Assembly (NCBI RefSeq): GCF_000092225.1
Contig: NC_014158.1
Span: forward strand, 992,001 to 1,056,000
From: Tsukamurella paurometabola DSM 20162
GTDB taxonomy: Bacteria > Actinomycetota > Actinomycetes > Mycobacteriales > Mycobacteriaceae
DNA: 64,000 nucleotides
Reading direction: 5' to 3'
How positions within the stretch are numbered: the stretch's first letter is position 1; each line of letters opens with the position of its first letter. Below the pieces are notes generated by a model, which did not search any database, was not told the DNA's origin, and saw nothing but the letters and a program-made list of their open reading frames with translations. The position numbers were made by a program, and so were the translations under genes. Positions 1-8,591 of this stretch are shown here, piece after piece.

Positions 1-1065
1 CGCCGCGACGGCAAGCCCCTCGCGACCACCGACAAGCACTCGACCGGCGGCGTGGGCGACAAGATCACCCTGCCGCTCACACCGCTCGTCGCCTCGTACG
101 GTGTCGCCGTGCCGCAACTGTCCGGCCGCGGTCTCGGCCACACCGGCGGCACGCTGGACAAGCTCGAGGCGATCGCGGGCTGGCGGACCGACCTGACCAA
201 TGAGCAGATGTTCGACCAGCTGGAGAAGGTGGGCGGTGTGATCTGTGCGGCCGGTTCGGGCCTCGCACCCGCTGATAAGAAGCTCTACGCGCTGCGCGAT
301 GTCACCAGCACGGTCGAGGCCATCCCACTGATCGCCAGCTCGATCATGAGCAAGAAGATCGCCGAGGGCACCGCCTCGCTCGTGCTCGACGTGAAGGTGG
401 GTAAGGGCGCCTTCATGAAGACCGCAGCGCAGGCCCGCGAACTCGCCGAGACCATGGTCGCGCTCGGCCACGACTCCGGCGTCGACACCGTCGCCCTCCT
501 CACCGACATGTCCACTCCGCTCGGCCGCAGTGCCGGCAACGGTCTCGAGGTCGCCGAATCGCTCGACGTGCTCGCCGGTGGGGGACCGTCGGATGTGGTG
601 GAACTGACCCTCGCGCTCGCGAAGGAGATGCTCGCCCTCGCCGGCGTCGACGCCGACCCCGCGGAGCACCTCGCCAACGGTAAGGCGATGGACAGCTGGA
701 AGGCGATGATCGCGGCCCAGGGCGGCGACCCCGACGCGCCGCTGCCCGTCGCGCAGCACACCCGCACCGTCCCCGCGCCCGCCTCCGGTGTGCTCACCGA
801 ACTCGATGCGATGGGCGTCGGCATCGCCGCCTGGCGCCTCGGCGCGGGCCGCGAGCGGCAGGGCGAGCCGGTGCAGGCCGGCGCGGGCGTCACCTGGCAC
901 GCGGGCGTCGGCGACACCGTCACCGCAGGGGAGCCGCTGTTCACGCTGCACACCGACACCGAAGAGAAGTTCGACGGCGCGATCGCCGCGCTCGACGGGG
1001 CGGCCGTGATCGGCGAGACCGCCGCCCCGCGCGGTTCGCTGGTCCTCGACCGGGTGACGGCCTAG
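1..1065 (+). CDS. deoA: thymidine phosphorylase, 5' end outside window
   Basis: Cleaves thymidine with phosphate to thymine and 2-deoxyribose-1-phosphate in pyrimidine salvage. The frame is open from base 1. The phosphate-binding motif KHSTGGVGDK is at visible residues 12-21, and the glycine-rich run DVKVGKGAFMK follows about 110 residues later. The last ~100 residues form the usual C-terminal domain. The family is about 430 residues and 354 are visible, so roughly 75-80 N-terminal residues lie upstream. Its TAG overlaps the stop of the convergent dehydrogenase gene (shared ctag at 1062-1065). deoA sits next to add in M. tuberculosis too; here they are separated by about 5 kb of extra genes. 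Confidence 0.95.
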   Translation, partial: RRDGKPLATTDKHSTGGVGDKITLPLTPLVASYGVAVPQLSGRGLGHTGGTLDKLEAIAGWRTDLTNEQMFDQLEKVGGVICAAGSGLAPADKKLYALRDVTSTVEAIPLIASSIMSKKIAEGTASLVLDVKVGKGAFMKTAAQARELAETMVALGHDSGVDTVALLTDMSTPLGRSAGNGLEVAESLDVLAGGGPSDVVELTLALAKEMLALAGVDADPAEHLANGKAMDSWKAMIAAQGGDPDAPLPVAQHTRTVPAPASGVLTELDAMGVGIAAWRLGAGRERQGEPVQAGAGVTWHAGVGDTVTAGEPLFTLHTDTEEKFDGAIAALDGAAVIGETAAPRGSLVLDRVTA

Positions 1066-1988
1066 GGGTTCATGACGCGGACGGGGGCGCCCGCGAGATA
1101 GGCGCGGACGTCCTCGGCCGCATCCGCGTAGAAGACCCGGTACTGCTGCTCGGTGACGTAGCCGATGTGGCCGGTGAGCACCGAGTTCGGCAGCTGGCGC
1201 AGGGGATCGCCGGTGGGCAGCGGCTCGGTATCGAAGACGTCGAGCGCGAGGCGGATATCGCCGCGGTCCGCCGCCGCGGCCGCCGCGGCGGTGTCGAGCA
1301 CGCCGGCGCGAGAGGTGTTGACCAGCAGTGCTCCGCGCTTCATCCGGGTGATGTCGGCGACCCCGACGATGCCGCGCGAGCGCTCCGAGAGCACGTAGTG
1401 GATCGAGACCACGTCGGCGCGCGAGAACAACTCCTCCTTGGTGACCGCGGTCGCGCCGCCCTCGGCGGCCCGCTGCGCCTGCAGGTTCGACGACCAGGCG
1501 AGCACCTCCATCCCGAACGCCGCGCCCACGCGGGCCACGCGGCGCCCGAGATTGCCCAGCCCCACCAGTCCGAGTACAGCACCGTCGAGCTCGGTCCCGA
1601 CGGTGCTCTGCCACCGCCCGGTCCGGATGTTTCCGTCCTCCGCCGGCACGTGCCGCAGCGCCGCGAGGATCAGAGCCCAGGTGTGTTCGGCCGCTGCTGC
1701 CGGCCGGTACCCGGTGTGGCACACCGTAATACCGAGCTCCGATGCCGTCGCGAGATCGATCGCGGCGTTGCGGCGGCCGGTCGAGACGAGCAGCCGCAGC
1801 CGGGGCAGGGACCGCAGCACCGCCGCCGGGAAGCGGGTGCGCTCGCGCATCGCGACCACCGCGTCGAACTCCGCGAGCTGCGCTGTGACGTCGGTGAGTG
1901 GATCGGTGAACACGGTCACGTCGAGGCCGGAGAAGTCACCGAATTCGCGGGAGACGTTCTGGTAGTCGTCGAGGATCGCGATGCGCAT
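1062..1988 (-). CDS. D-isomer-specific 2-hydroxyacid dehydrogenase family protein
   Basis: NAD(P)-dependent 2-hydroxyacid/2-ketoacid oxidoreductase, 308 residues, close to the family norm. A Rossmann motif (GLVGLGNLGRR) lies in the middle. The catalytic triad is visible: Arg in NTSRAG, Glu in DVFDTEPLP and His in LTGHIGY. The start chosen is the ATG before RIAILDDYQN; a longer start at 2030 would add an unconserved leader. It is convergent with deoA, with overlapping stop codons. The substrate cannot be told from sequence; phosphoglycerate, glyoxylate and hydroxypyruvate reductases all share this fold. Confidence 0.88.
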   Translation of the reverse strand: MRIAILDDYQNVSREFGDFSGLDVTVFTDPLTDVTAQLAEFDAVVAMRERTRFPAAVLRSLPRLRLLVSTGRRNAAIDLATASELGITVCHTGYRPAAAAEHTWALILAALRHVPAEDGNIRTGRWQSTVGTELDGAVLGLVGLGNLGRRVARVGAAFGMEVLAWSSNLQAQRAAEGGATAVTKEELFSRADVVSIHYVLSERSRGIVGVADITRMKRGALLVNTSRAGVLDTAAAAAAADRGDIRLALDVFDTEPLPTGDPLRQLPNSVLTGHIGYVTEQQYRVFYADAAEDVRAYLAGAPVRVMNP

Positions 1989-2086
1989 GACCGCCACGCT
2001 AGCGGCCCGCGGTAGTGCTGGCACCACCACAGACCGGGGCGTGCGAGCCCGTGTGCGGGGCTCGACGCGGCCCTAACGTCTCGGGC

Positions 2087-3340
2087 ATGATCGAAACCGC
2101 CATGACCCCCACCGGCCCGTATCCAGACGAAACCCGCGGCCGCTCCTCACTGTTCGCGCCGTTGCGGAGCCCGGCCGATCTGCTCGGCTCGTCGGCATCG
2201 TGGCGCGGCCTGGCCTACCTGATCTCCACCCTGGTGATCGGCTGGGTGTTGTTCTTCCTGTACATCGTGATCGTGTTGATCCCGTTCGCCCCGGCGTGGT
2301 CGTTCCTCATCGCCAAGCTCGAGCGCAAGCGGGTGATGCTCATGAAACTGCCGGCCATCGCCGACCCCCACCCGCCGATCAGCGGCACCCTCGCGGCCCG
2401 CGCCGGGCACCGGCTCGGCGAGGCGTCCACCTGGCGCGAGGTGGCGTACGGGCTCGTTCTCGCCGCGTTCGGTCCGATGATCTCCTTCGCCGTGATGATC
2501 TACGGCACCGTCGTCGGTGCCATGCTCATGGCGCCCTGGATCACTCAGAACGAGCCGATTCAGATCTTCGGTTGGTCGGTGGAGAGTCGGCTCGGCGGCC
2601 TTGTGTTGTGCGCTCTCGGTGTGGTGTTCGGTGCCGTCGGCGTCTACCTCGCCTACGCGGTATCGGCGGTCTGCGCCGCCCTGGCGCAGGGCATGCTCAG
2701 CCCCCGTGAGGACGAACTGCGCCGCCTGGTCGCGCAGTTGCAGACGTCCCGGGGTGTGCTGGTGAACTCCTTCGAGGGGGAGCGCCGCCGGATCGAACGC
2801 GACCTGCACGACGGACCGCAGCAGGACCTGGTGAGCTTGTCGATGCAGCTCGGGATGCTGCAGCAGAGCGTCGACGATGAGAGTGTCCGTGGCGAGGTCG
2901 CCCAGGCCCAGGCCCAGGTGGAGCGCGCGCTCGCGGGACTGCGCGATACCGTCCGCGGTGTGCACCCACAGGTGCTCGACGATGCGGGTGTCGAGGCGGC
3001 GTGCGCGGAACTCGGTGGACCGCTGCGCGTCGACGTGGTCGCGGGCAAGGGCTGGCAGTCCGGCCGGCGACTACCCGTCGATGTGGAGCGCGCCATGTAC
3101 TACACCGCCAGCGAGGCCGTCACGAACGCGATCAAGCACGCCGGCGCCGGCTCGGTGCGGATCGTCTTCACCGCCGAGCCGCCCGCGATGACGGTGACCG
3201 ACGACGGCCCGGGCGGAGCGGACGTGGCCGCCGGCACCGGCCTCGCGGGCCTGGTGGAGCGGGCGGAATCGCTGGGCGCCACCCTCACGGTGCTCAGCCC
3301 CGCCGGTGGCCCGACCACCCTGCATTGGTCGATGCCCTAG
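2087..3340 (+). CDS. membrane sensor histidine kinase, HisKA_3 (NarL-type) class
   Basis: About 417 residues. Hydrophobic stretches at about residues 41-75, 118-150 and 168-202 suggest four or more membrane segments. The dimerisation/phosphoacceptor helix RRRIERDLHDGPQQ follows, with the His near residue 241. A HATPase_c domain has its N-box in EAVTNAIKHAG and a glycine-rich DDGPGG lid near the C-terminus. The start was set at ATG 2087; 2102 is an alternative and no strong ribosome site separates them. A LuxR-type response regulator starts 11 bases after its stop, so the two form a two-component pair. The signal is unknown. Confidence 0.88.
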   Translation: MIETAMTPTGPYPDETRGRSSLFAPLRSPADLLGSSASWRGLAYLISTLVIGWVLFFLYIVIVLIPFAPAWSFLIAKLERKRVMLMKLPAIADPHPPISGTLAARAGHRLGEASTWREVAYGLVLAAFGPMISFAVMIYGTVVGAMLMAPWITQNEPIQIFGWSVESRLGGLVLCALGVVFGAVGVYLAYAVSAVCAALAQGMLSPREDELRRLVAQLQTSRGVLVNSFEGERRRIERDLHDGPQQDLVSLSMQLGMLQQSVDDESVRGEVAQAQAQVERALAGLRDTVRGVHPQVLDDAGVEAACAELGGPLRVDVVAGKGWQSGRRLPVDVERAMYYTASEAVTNAIKHAGAGSVRIVFTAEPPAMTVTDDGPGGADVAAGTGLAGLVERAESLGATLTVLSPAGGPTTLHWSMP

Positions 3341-3351
3341 CCTGCTTAAGC

Positions 3352-3978
3352 ATGCGCATCGTCGTCGCCGAGGATTCCGTGCTGCTCGCCGAGGGGCTGC
3401 AACGCATCATCGAGCGGGCCGGTCATGAAGTGACCACGGTCCTCGGCGACGCCGACGCCCTCCGCGCCGTGGACACCGGCACCATCGACCTGGTGGTGAC
3501 GGACGTGCGGATGCCGCCCGGCCACGGCGACGACGGCCTCCGCGCCGCCCTCGACCTGCGGGCGGCGCGGAGCGAGCTGCCGGTGCTCGTGCTCTCCCAA
3601 TACGTTGCCGCCGCGTACGCCCGGCGGCTGCTCGACACCGGTGGCGCCGTGGGCTACCTGCTCAAAGAACGGGTGGGGCGGGTCGACGACTTCGTCCGCG
3701 CGCTCGACACGGTGGCCTCCGGCGGCGTGATCGTCGATCCGGAGGTGGTGCGGAAGATGTTCACCACCACCGTGCTCGACCGGCTCACTCCCCGTGAGGG
3801 TGAGGTGCTCGCACTGATGGCCGAAGGACGGAGCAATCCCGAGATCGGTGCCGCCCTGGTGGTCTCGGACGCCGCCGTGGCCAAACACGTGGCGAACATC
3901 TTCGCCAAGCTGGACCTGCCACCGGAGGAGGGGAACCGGCGTGTCCGCGCGATCCTCACCTACCTCGCCGAGCGCTGA
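3352..3978 (+). CDS. NarL/LuxR-family response regulator
   Basis: 208 residues: an N-terminal receiver domain with acidic cluster AEDS and phosphoacceptor Asp51 in VVTDVRMPP, then a C-terminal LuxR helix-turn-helix (LTPREGEVLALMAEG, ending VAKHVANIFAKL). It follows the histidine kinase by 11 bases and is its expected partner. The last 19 bases overlap the 3' end of the convergent small gene at 3960-4319. Confidence 0.92.
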   Translation: MRIVVAEDSVLLAEGLQRIIERAGHEVTTVLGDADALRAVDTGTIDLVVTDVRMPPGHGDDGLRAALDLRAARSELPVLVLSQYVAAAYARRLLDTGGAVGYLLKERVGRVDDFVRALDTVASGGVIVDPEVVRKMFTTTVLDRLTPREGEVLALMAEGRSNPEIGAALVVSDAAVAKHVANIFAKLDLPPEEGNRRVRAILTYLAER

Positions 3979-4319
3979 CGATCATCGATCGTGACCAGGC
4001 GGCTGAGCCAGAATTCGTACGGTAGATACGAGGTGTCGTGCTCGCCGCCGCGTGCGGGCGGGAGCAGCTGTGAGGCCTGGAACAGGCGCCAGCCGTCGAC
4101 GAGTGCATCGACACCGGTGCGGTACGGCGGCTGATCGCCGTCGCCCATGGTGGGTGTGGTTCGCCCGGTCCCGTCGTATCGCGACCACCCGATCACCGCG
4201 GAATCGAGCGCGGAGGTCGCCGTGTACAGAATCATGATCTGTTGACGCACTGAGGGTTCGGCGATCGGTGCGCCGAGGAATTCGTCGACGGTGCGAGGGT
4301 CGAGGGTGGTGTCGGTCAT
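3960..4319 (-). CDS. hypothetical protein in operon with PhyH-type dioxygenase
   Basis: 119 residues, not recognised. Predicted soluble, with no signal peptide or membrane segment. The middle reads like a small alpha/beta domain rich in Trp and Tyr (VDGWRLFQASQLLPP; YLPYEFWLSRL). The ATG is preceded by AAGGGA at good distance and lies 11 bases after the stop of the dioxygenase gene, so the two are almost certainly co-transcribed. By context it may be a partner or accessory protein of the dioxygenase; this is inference. Confidence 0.7.
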   Translation of the reverse strand: MTDTTLDPRTVDEFLGAPIAEPSVRQQIMILYTATSALDSAVIGWSRYDGTGRTTPTMGDGDQPPYRTGVDALVDGWRLFQASQLLPPARGGEHDTSYLPYEFWLSRLVTIDDRQRSAR

Positions 4320-4330
4320 GTGTCGTCCCT

Positions 4331-5209
4331 TCAGAGGTTCGCGCCGGCGCTGCGGTCGGACGCCGCCAGCCGTGTGTCGGTGGCGGCGGGGGCGACGAAC
4401 GTCGGCGTGATCGCCGCCCGCGTCAGGTAGTAGTCGATGTCGAAGGTGTCGTCGCCCGTCAGGGCACGCCACAGCTTCGCGCGATTGATCTGCTCGAGCC
4501 GCCCTTCGTCGCCCGGCGCCCACTGAGGCGTCTGCGTGAGGATCTCCAGCACCTCGGGGGAGGCGATATCGTCGGTGTTCCACAGGCGGAGCTGGCGCAC
4601 GGAGGGGTTGAACCGGATCTTGAACATGTAACGCGGTGTGTCCGAATCATTGCGACGACCGCCGTGCCAGATGCCATGGTGCAGAAGAACGACGGTGCCT
4701 GCTGGACAGGTGAGGCGACGTTGGCCGACGAGGTTCTGATAGCGCCCGATCCTGGTCTCGTTGATCCGTCGCAGGTGCGTCCCGGGCACGCTGAGCGTGC
4801 CACCCTGTTCGAGCGTCACTGCGTGCGGGTAATACATGAGCTGGACGTCGAACGCGGTCTCCCGCGGATCGAGCACGGCGTCGGCATGCATGTTCTGCGC
4901 CTCGCCGCCGCGGGCCTCGCGGATGTGCACGTGATGGTGGTCGATCCGCGGGTCGGGCCCCACGAGGCTGTGCACGGCACCCGCGATCGCGGGGAGGTCG
5001 AGGAGTTCGCGTGCGAACGATCCCCGGGGGTAGGCCACATCGAGCGGGGTGCCGTACGGGTGCTCCGGGATTCCGGCATCGAGGACGGCTATCGCGCGAT
5101 CGTTGAGCGCCTGAGGGACAACGGCGTCGAGGGTCACGGCGCGCGTCGCGACGAACCGTGCCATCTCCACGGAGGACAAGAGGTGCTTGCGGTCTGGGGT
5201 GGTGGTCAT
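4331..5209 (-). CDS. phytanoyl-CoA dioxygenase (PhyH) family Fe(II)/2-oxoglutarate oxygenase
   Basis: 292 residues. The iron-binding HxD pair is His108-Asp110 in NMHADAVLDP, and a distal His is in LLHHGIWHGG. The double-stranded beta-helix context between them (GGTLSVPGTH) is typical of PhyH enzymes. These hydroxylate a substrate using O2 and 2-oxoglutarate; the substrate here is unknown. The start ATG 5209 has only a weak ribosome site; longer in-frame extensions upstream run into the divergent AraC gene and are not credible. Transcribed with the 119-residue gene downstream and divergent from an AraC regulator, which is the likely controller. Confidence 0.85.
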   Translation of the reverse strand: MTTTPDRKHLLSSVEMARFVATRAVTLDAVVPQALNDRAIAVLDAGIPEHPYGTPLDVAYPRGSFARELLDLPAIAGAVHSLVGPDPRIDHHHVHIREARGGEAQNMHADAVLDPRETAFDVQLMYYPHAVTLEQGGTLSVPGTHLRRINETRIGRYQNLVGQRRLTCPAGTVVLLHHGIWHGGRRNDSDTPRYMFKIRFNPSVRQLRLWNTDDIASPEVLEILTQTPQWAPGDEGRLEQINRAKLWRALTGDDTFDIDYYLTRAAITPTFVAPAATDTRLAASDRSAGANL

Positions 5210-5265
5210 GCTGAAAAACGCTAGATCCGCAAGCCGCCGAAGTCGTGGGTCACGCCGGTCCGAAA

Positions 5266-5283
5266 ATGGTAAATTTTCACCAT
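5266..5283. promoter_or_regulatory. imperfect palindrome, candidate AraC operator
   Basis: ATGGTAAATTTTCACCAT, 14 of 18 bases symmetric, in a clearly AT-richer patch of the 75-base space between the divergent dioxygenase and AraC genes. It ends one base before the AraC start codon. A second nested repeat, GAAAAT-N5-ATTTTC, overlaps it. The position suits autoregulation and control of the divergent pair; the function is inferred. Confidence 0.4.
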
Positions 5284-5284
5284 C

Positions 5285-6100
5285 ATGCTCAATGTCGAGA
5301 GCCCTCCGGTGCTGGTCGCTGCGGGCAATGCGGTCCACGGTGTGGTTCGCGACGTCGACGTCTTCCAGCTTCCGGACCTGTGGGCTTTTCACCTGTACTC
5401 GTACGCGGCCGAGCTGCTGATCGATGGTGTGAGCTATCAGATCAGGCCCGGCGCCGTCTCCCTGGTGCCGCCGGGGGCGGTCACCGAGTATCGCTATCGG
5501 GGGCCGAGTCGGCACCGCTACGTGCACTTCTCGGCGCCCGCGGACGCCGATCCGGAGCACGGCCCTGGTGCGCCGCTCGTCGTGCCTCTCGGCCCGGAAT
5601 ATCCCGCGATCGACGAGAACTTTCGCCTCGCGGTCGCGAACGCGATACTCCGGCCCGAGCGCAGCGCCGCGGAGATCTGGATCGCCTTGCATCGAGTGCT
5701 CGACCGGGCGGTTTCGGCGGGCGCACCTGCCAACGACCCGGTCGATCATGTCGCGCAGGCGCTGTCGATCATCGAGGCGCGTCTGCAGGATCGGCTCACG
5801 GTGGCCGGCATCGCGGCGGAAGTGGGGATTTCGCATACCCATCTGACTCGCTTGTTTCGTGCCGAGACGGGACGCACCGTGATCGGCTACGTGCGTCACC
5901 GCCGGATCGAGCGCGCGGTGCACCTGTTGCGTCACACCACGATGCCGATCGCAGCGGTGGCGGCCACCGTCGGGTTCGACGATCCACAGGCCTTCAACAA
6001 ATCATGCCGGGTCGAGAGCGGCCTGTCTCCGCGCGGCGTTCGCGCCGGCGTGGCCCCTGATGCCGCTACTCCTGCGCCACCGGGATCGTCACCCAGCTGA
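5285..6100 (+). CDS. AraC-family transcriptional regulator
   Basis: 271 residues. The N-terminal cupin-like ligand pocket spans about residues 1-140 (LLIDGVSYQIRPGAVSLVPPG). The C-terminal double helix-turn-helix spans about residues 170-265 (LTVAGIAAEVGISHTHLTRLF and VAATVGFDDPQAFNKSCR). It is divergent from the PhyH oxygenase gene, with a 75-base shared promoter region holding a palindrome. The effector is unknown; the pairing suggests it senses the substrate or product of the oxygenase. No clear Shine-Dalgarno precedes the ATG. Confidence 0.9.
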   Translation: MLNVESPPVLVAAGNAVHGVVRDVDVFQLPDLWAFHLYSYAAELLIDGVSYQIRPGAVSLVPPGAVTEYRYRGPSRHRYVHFSAPADADPEHGPGAPLVVPLGPEYPAIDENFRLAVANAILRPERSAAEIWIALHRVLDRAVSAGAPANDPVDHVAQALSIIEARLQDRLTVAGIAAEVGISHTHLTRLFRAETGRTVIGYVRHRRIERAVHLLRHTTMPIAAVAATVGFDDPQAFNKSCRVESGLSPRGVRAGVAPDAATPAPPGSSPS

Positions 6101-6120
6101 TCACCGGGTAGTTTTGCCCT

Positions 6121-7248
6121 ATGGCGAATCCGGTTGGTCCCACCCCCATCGATCTGTCCTCCCTGCGCCGCGCGCCCAAGGTGCTGCTGCACGATCACCT
6201 GGACGGCGGGCTGCGGCCGCGCACCGTCCTGGAGCTCGCCGCGGAGACCGGTTACGAGAACCTGCCCGCGAGTACCGAACCCGAGCTCGCGACCTGGTTC
6301 CGTGAGGCCGCGGACTCCGGCTCGCTGGTGAAGTATCTGGAGACCTTCGAGCACACCGTCGGGGTGATGCAGACGTCGGACGCGCTGCGCCGCGTGGCCC
6401 GCGAATGCGCCGAGGATCTCGCCGCGGACGGCGTGGTCTACGCCGAGGTGCGGTTCGCCCCCGAGCAGCACACCGAGCGCGGCCTCTCGCTCGACGAGGT
6501 GATGGAAGCGGTGCTGTCCGGCTTCGCCGAGGGCGAGGCCGCGGCGAAGGCCGACGGGCATCCGATCGTGGTGCGGTGCCTGGTGACCGCGATGCGGCAT
6601 GCCGCCCGCTCCCGGGAGATCGCGGAACTGACGGTGCGCTGGCGTGACCGGGGCGCCGTGGGCTTCGATATCGCCGGTGCTGAGGCCGGGTTCCCGCCCA
6701 GCCGTCACCTGGACGCGTTCGAGTACATGCGCGACCACTCGGCGCCGTTCACCATTCACGCCGGTGAGGCCTTCGGCCTGCCGTCGATCCACGAGGCGCT
6801 GGCCTTCTGCGGGTGCGATCGACTCGGCCACGGTGTGCGGATCGTCGACGACATCACCCTCCCCGAGGGGGTCGGCCTCGATGCCACGGACTTCTCGGGC
6901 GCAGGGCTCGGCCTGGTCGCCGCCCGGGTGCGCGACGCCCGCATCCCACTCGAGTTGTGCCCCAGCTCGAACGTGCAGACGGCGGCGGTGGCCTCGCTGG
7001 AGCAGCACCCGTTCAACCTATTGGCGCAGTTGCGGTTCCGGGTCACCGTGAACACCGACAACCGGCTGATGAGCGACACCTCCATGAGCCTCGAGATGCT
7101 CAAGCTGGTGCAGACCTTCGGCTACGGCTGGTCGGACCTGCAGCGCTTCACCATCAACGCGATGAAGTCGGCCTTCCTGCCGTTCGACGAACGCCTGGCG
7201 CTCATCGACGATGTGATCAAGCCCGGCTACGCCGTGCTGATCGGCTGA
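6121..7248 (+). CDS. add: adenosine deaminase
   Basis: Hydrolyses adenosine and deoxyadenosine to inosine and deoxyinosine in purine salvage; cytosolic zinc enzyme. 375 residues, typical. Zinc ligands His24 and His26 lie in HDHLDGG. Further signatures are [10 protein letters not shown] (third His and catalytic Glu), [16 protein letters not shown], and the final metal Asp in [11 protein letters not shown]. Orthologue of M. tuberculosis Rv3313c by position and motifs. It acts with deoD and upp in the same window. Confidence 0.96.
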   Translation: MANPVGPTPIDLSSLRRAPKVLLHDHLDGGLRPRTVLELAAETGYENLPASTEPELATWFREAADSGSLVKYLETFEHTVGVMQTSDALRRVARECAEDLAADGVVYAEVRFAPEQHTERGLSLDEVMEAVLSGFAEGEAAAKADGHPIVVRCLVTAMRHAARSREIAELTVRWRDRGAVGFDIAGAEAGFPPSRHLDAFEYMRDHSAPFTIHAGEAFGLPSIHEALAFCGCDRLGHGVRIVDDITLPEGVGLDATDFSGAGLGLVAARVRDARIPLELCPSSNVQTAAVASLEQHPFNLLAQLRFRVTVNTDNRLMSDTSMSLEMLKLVQTFGYGWSDLQRFTINAMKSAFLPFDERLALIDDVIKPGYAVLIG

Positions 7249-7254
7249 GCCGGG

Positions 7255-8565
7255 TCAGTTCTTGGTGGTGAGGCGGTCCTCGAGGTCGTGCTCGAGGGCC
7301 CGCCACGCCTCCGCCTCGTTATCGAACGGGCCCGACGGGGCCAGCCGCCGCGGCTGCGGATCCAGCGCGTAGGAGACGAAGAAGCCCAGCGGTGTAGTGG
7401 GGCGCAGCGCATCGCGCACCGAATCGTCATCGGCGAAATCTGCAGCGTCCAGGAGCAACTCGACTGCGAGATCCAGCTGTTCCCGGTCGATCCGGCGCGG
7501 GCCGTCGGCGATGTCCTCGCCGATACCGGGCAGCACGTAGACGTTCTCGTCGAGCACCTCCACCTCGAGCGAGCCGTCGGTGGCGGCCACCTGCACCTCG
7601 TCGAAGGTGGACACCGCCGAGAGCTCGCTGTCCTCATCGTCCGCGAGGTAGCGGGCCAGTGATCCGGTGGAGTCGAAGACGAAGATCTTGCCCTTGCGGC
7701 CCAAGAAGATCGGGTTGTCGTCGAGGTAGCAGCGCAGCGTGTAGTACTCGCCGTCCGAGGTGATGATCTTGATCGGATCGATGCCGACCTGACCCCAGAA
7801 CGAATCGTCTTCCTCGAACTCCTCGTCATCCTCGGTCTCGTCTGCGTCCGCGTCCGCTTCGGCATCCGCGTCGTCGTCGAGATCGGTGTCGGTGTCGTCG
7901 TCGAGGGTATCGAGATCGTCGTCCTCGAGCTCGTCGTTGTCGGCGGCCGCAGCAGCGGCCTTCTCGGCCGCGGCGGCGAGTTCCTGCTCGGCCGTCTCGG
8001 TGACCGTCGCGGAGACCTTCGGAGTGGTGACCACGCCCTCGATCGCATCGACCACATCGTCCCACTTGCGGCTGATGATCTGGCCCACCTTGTGCCACAT
8101 CTCGGCGCCCTCGCGGCCCTCGAAATTGCGGGTACCGATGCGGACGGTACCCAGCACGGGATTGCCGTTGAAGAACTTGGTGACGTCGATCAGCTCGCAC
8201 ACCTCACCGATCAGGCCGACGATCTCGAGGGTGTCCTCGAGTTCGGCGATCACCTCGGGCGTGGGCTCCTCGGCGGCCAGCTCGGGCACAGAGATCAGGT
8301 CGAAGCTGCGGTCCTCGCGCGGCACGAAGGCCTCTGCGGGGAGGGTGGTCAGGGCCTCCCACGCGGGATGATCGTCGAGGTCGTTCGCCGCGCCGCTGCG
8401 GGCGAAAGCCACCAACTCGGCCACGGAGGAGAAGCCGTAGAGATCCTCGTCGAGACCGAGGAAGGCCTCCCATTCGTCCTCCCCGTCGCGCCAGCGCGGT
8501 GCCCACAGGGTGTACACCGGGCCGTCGGTGAGGCCGAGTTCGATCGGGACGATGTCAGACGCCAT
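7255..8565 (-). CDS. conserved hypothetical protein (Rv3311-like) with acidic low-complexity linker
   Basis: 436 residues, function unknown; by position it matches Rv3311 of M. tuberculosis. Two apparently structured halves flank a linker at about residues 205-255. The linker is very rich in Asp, Glu, Ala and Thr, with about 35 acidic residues in 50. Both halves have similar patterns (YTLWAPRWRDGED; YYTLRCYLDDNP), which may mean a repeated domain. No signal peptide or membrane segment. Start ATG 8565 was chosen over 8589 because conserved-looking sequence begins at ASDIVPIELG. Confidence 0.8.
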   Translation of the reverse strand: MASDIVPIELGLTDGPVYTLWAPRWRDGEDEWEAFLGLDEDLYGFSSVAELVAFARSGAANDLDDHPAWEALTTLPAEAFVPREDRSFDLISVPELAAEEPTPEVIAELEDTLEIVGLIGEVCELIDVTKFFNGNPVLGTVRIGTRNFEGREGAEMWHKVGQIISRKWDDVVDAIEGVVTTPKVSATVTETAEQELAAAAEKAAAAAADNDELEDDDLDTLDDDTDTDLDDDADAEADADADETEDDEEFEEDDSFWGQVGIDPIKIITSDGEYYTLRCYLDDNPIFLGRKGKIFVFDSTGSLARYLADDEDSELSAVSTFDEVQVAATDGSLEVEVLDENVYVLPGIGEDIADGPRRIDREQLDLAVELLLDAADFADDDSVRDALRPTTPLGFFVSYALDPQPRRLAPSGPFDNEAEAWRALEHDLEDRLTTKN

Positions 8566-8591
8566 GGCGCCCACACTAGTGCACCGCACCG

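Noticed and set aside
5210-5935. Long upstream extension of the PhyH gene on the - strand
   Set aside because: It would run across the promoter region and the divergent AraC gene; PhyH homology starts at about 5209.
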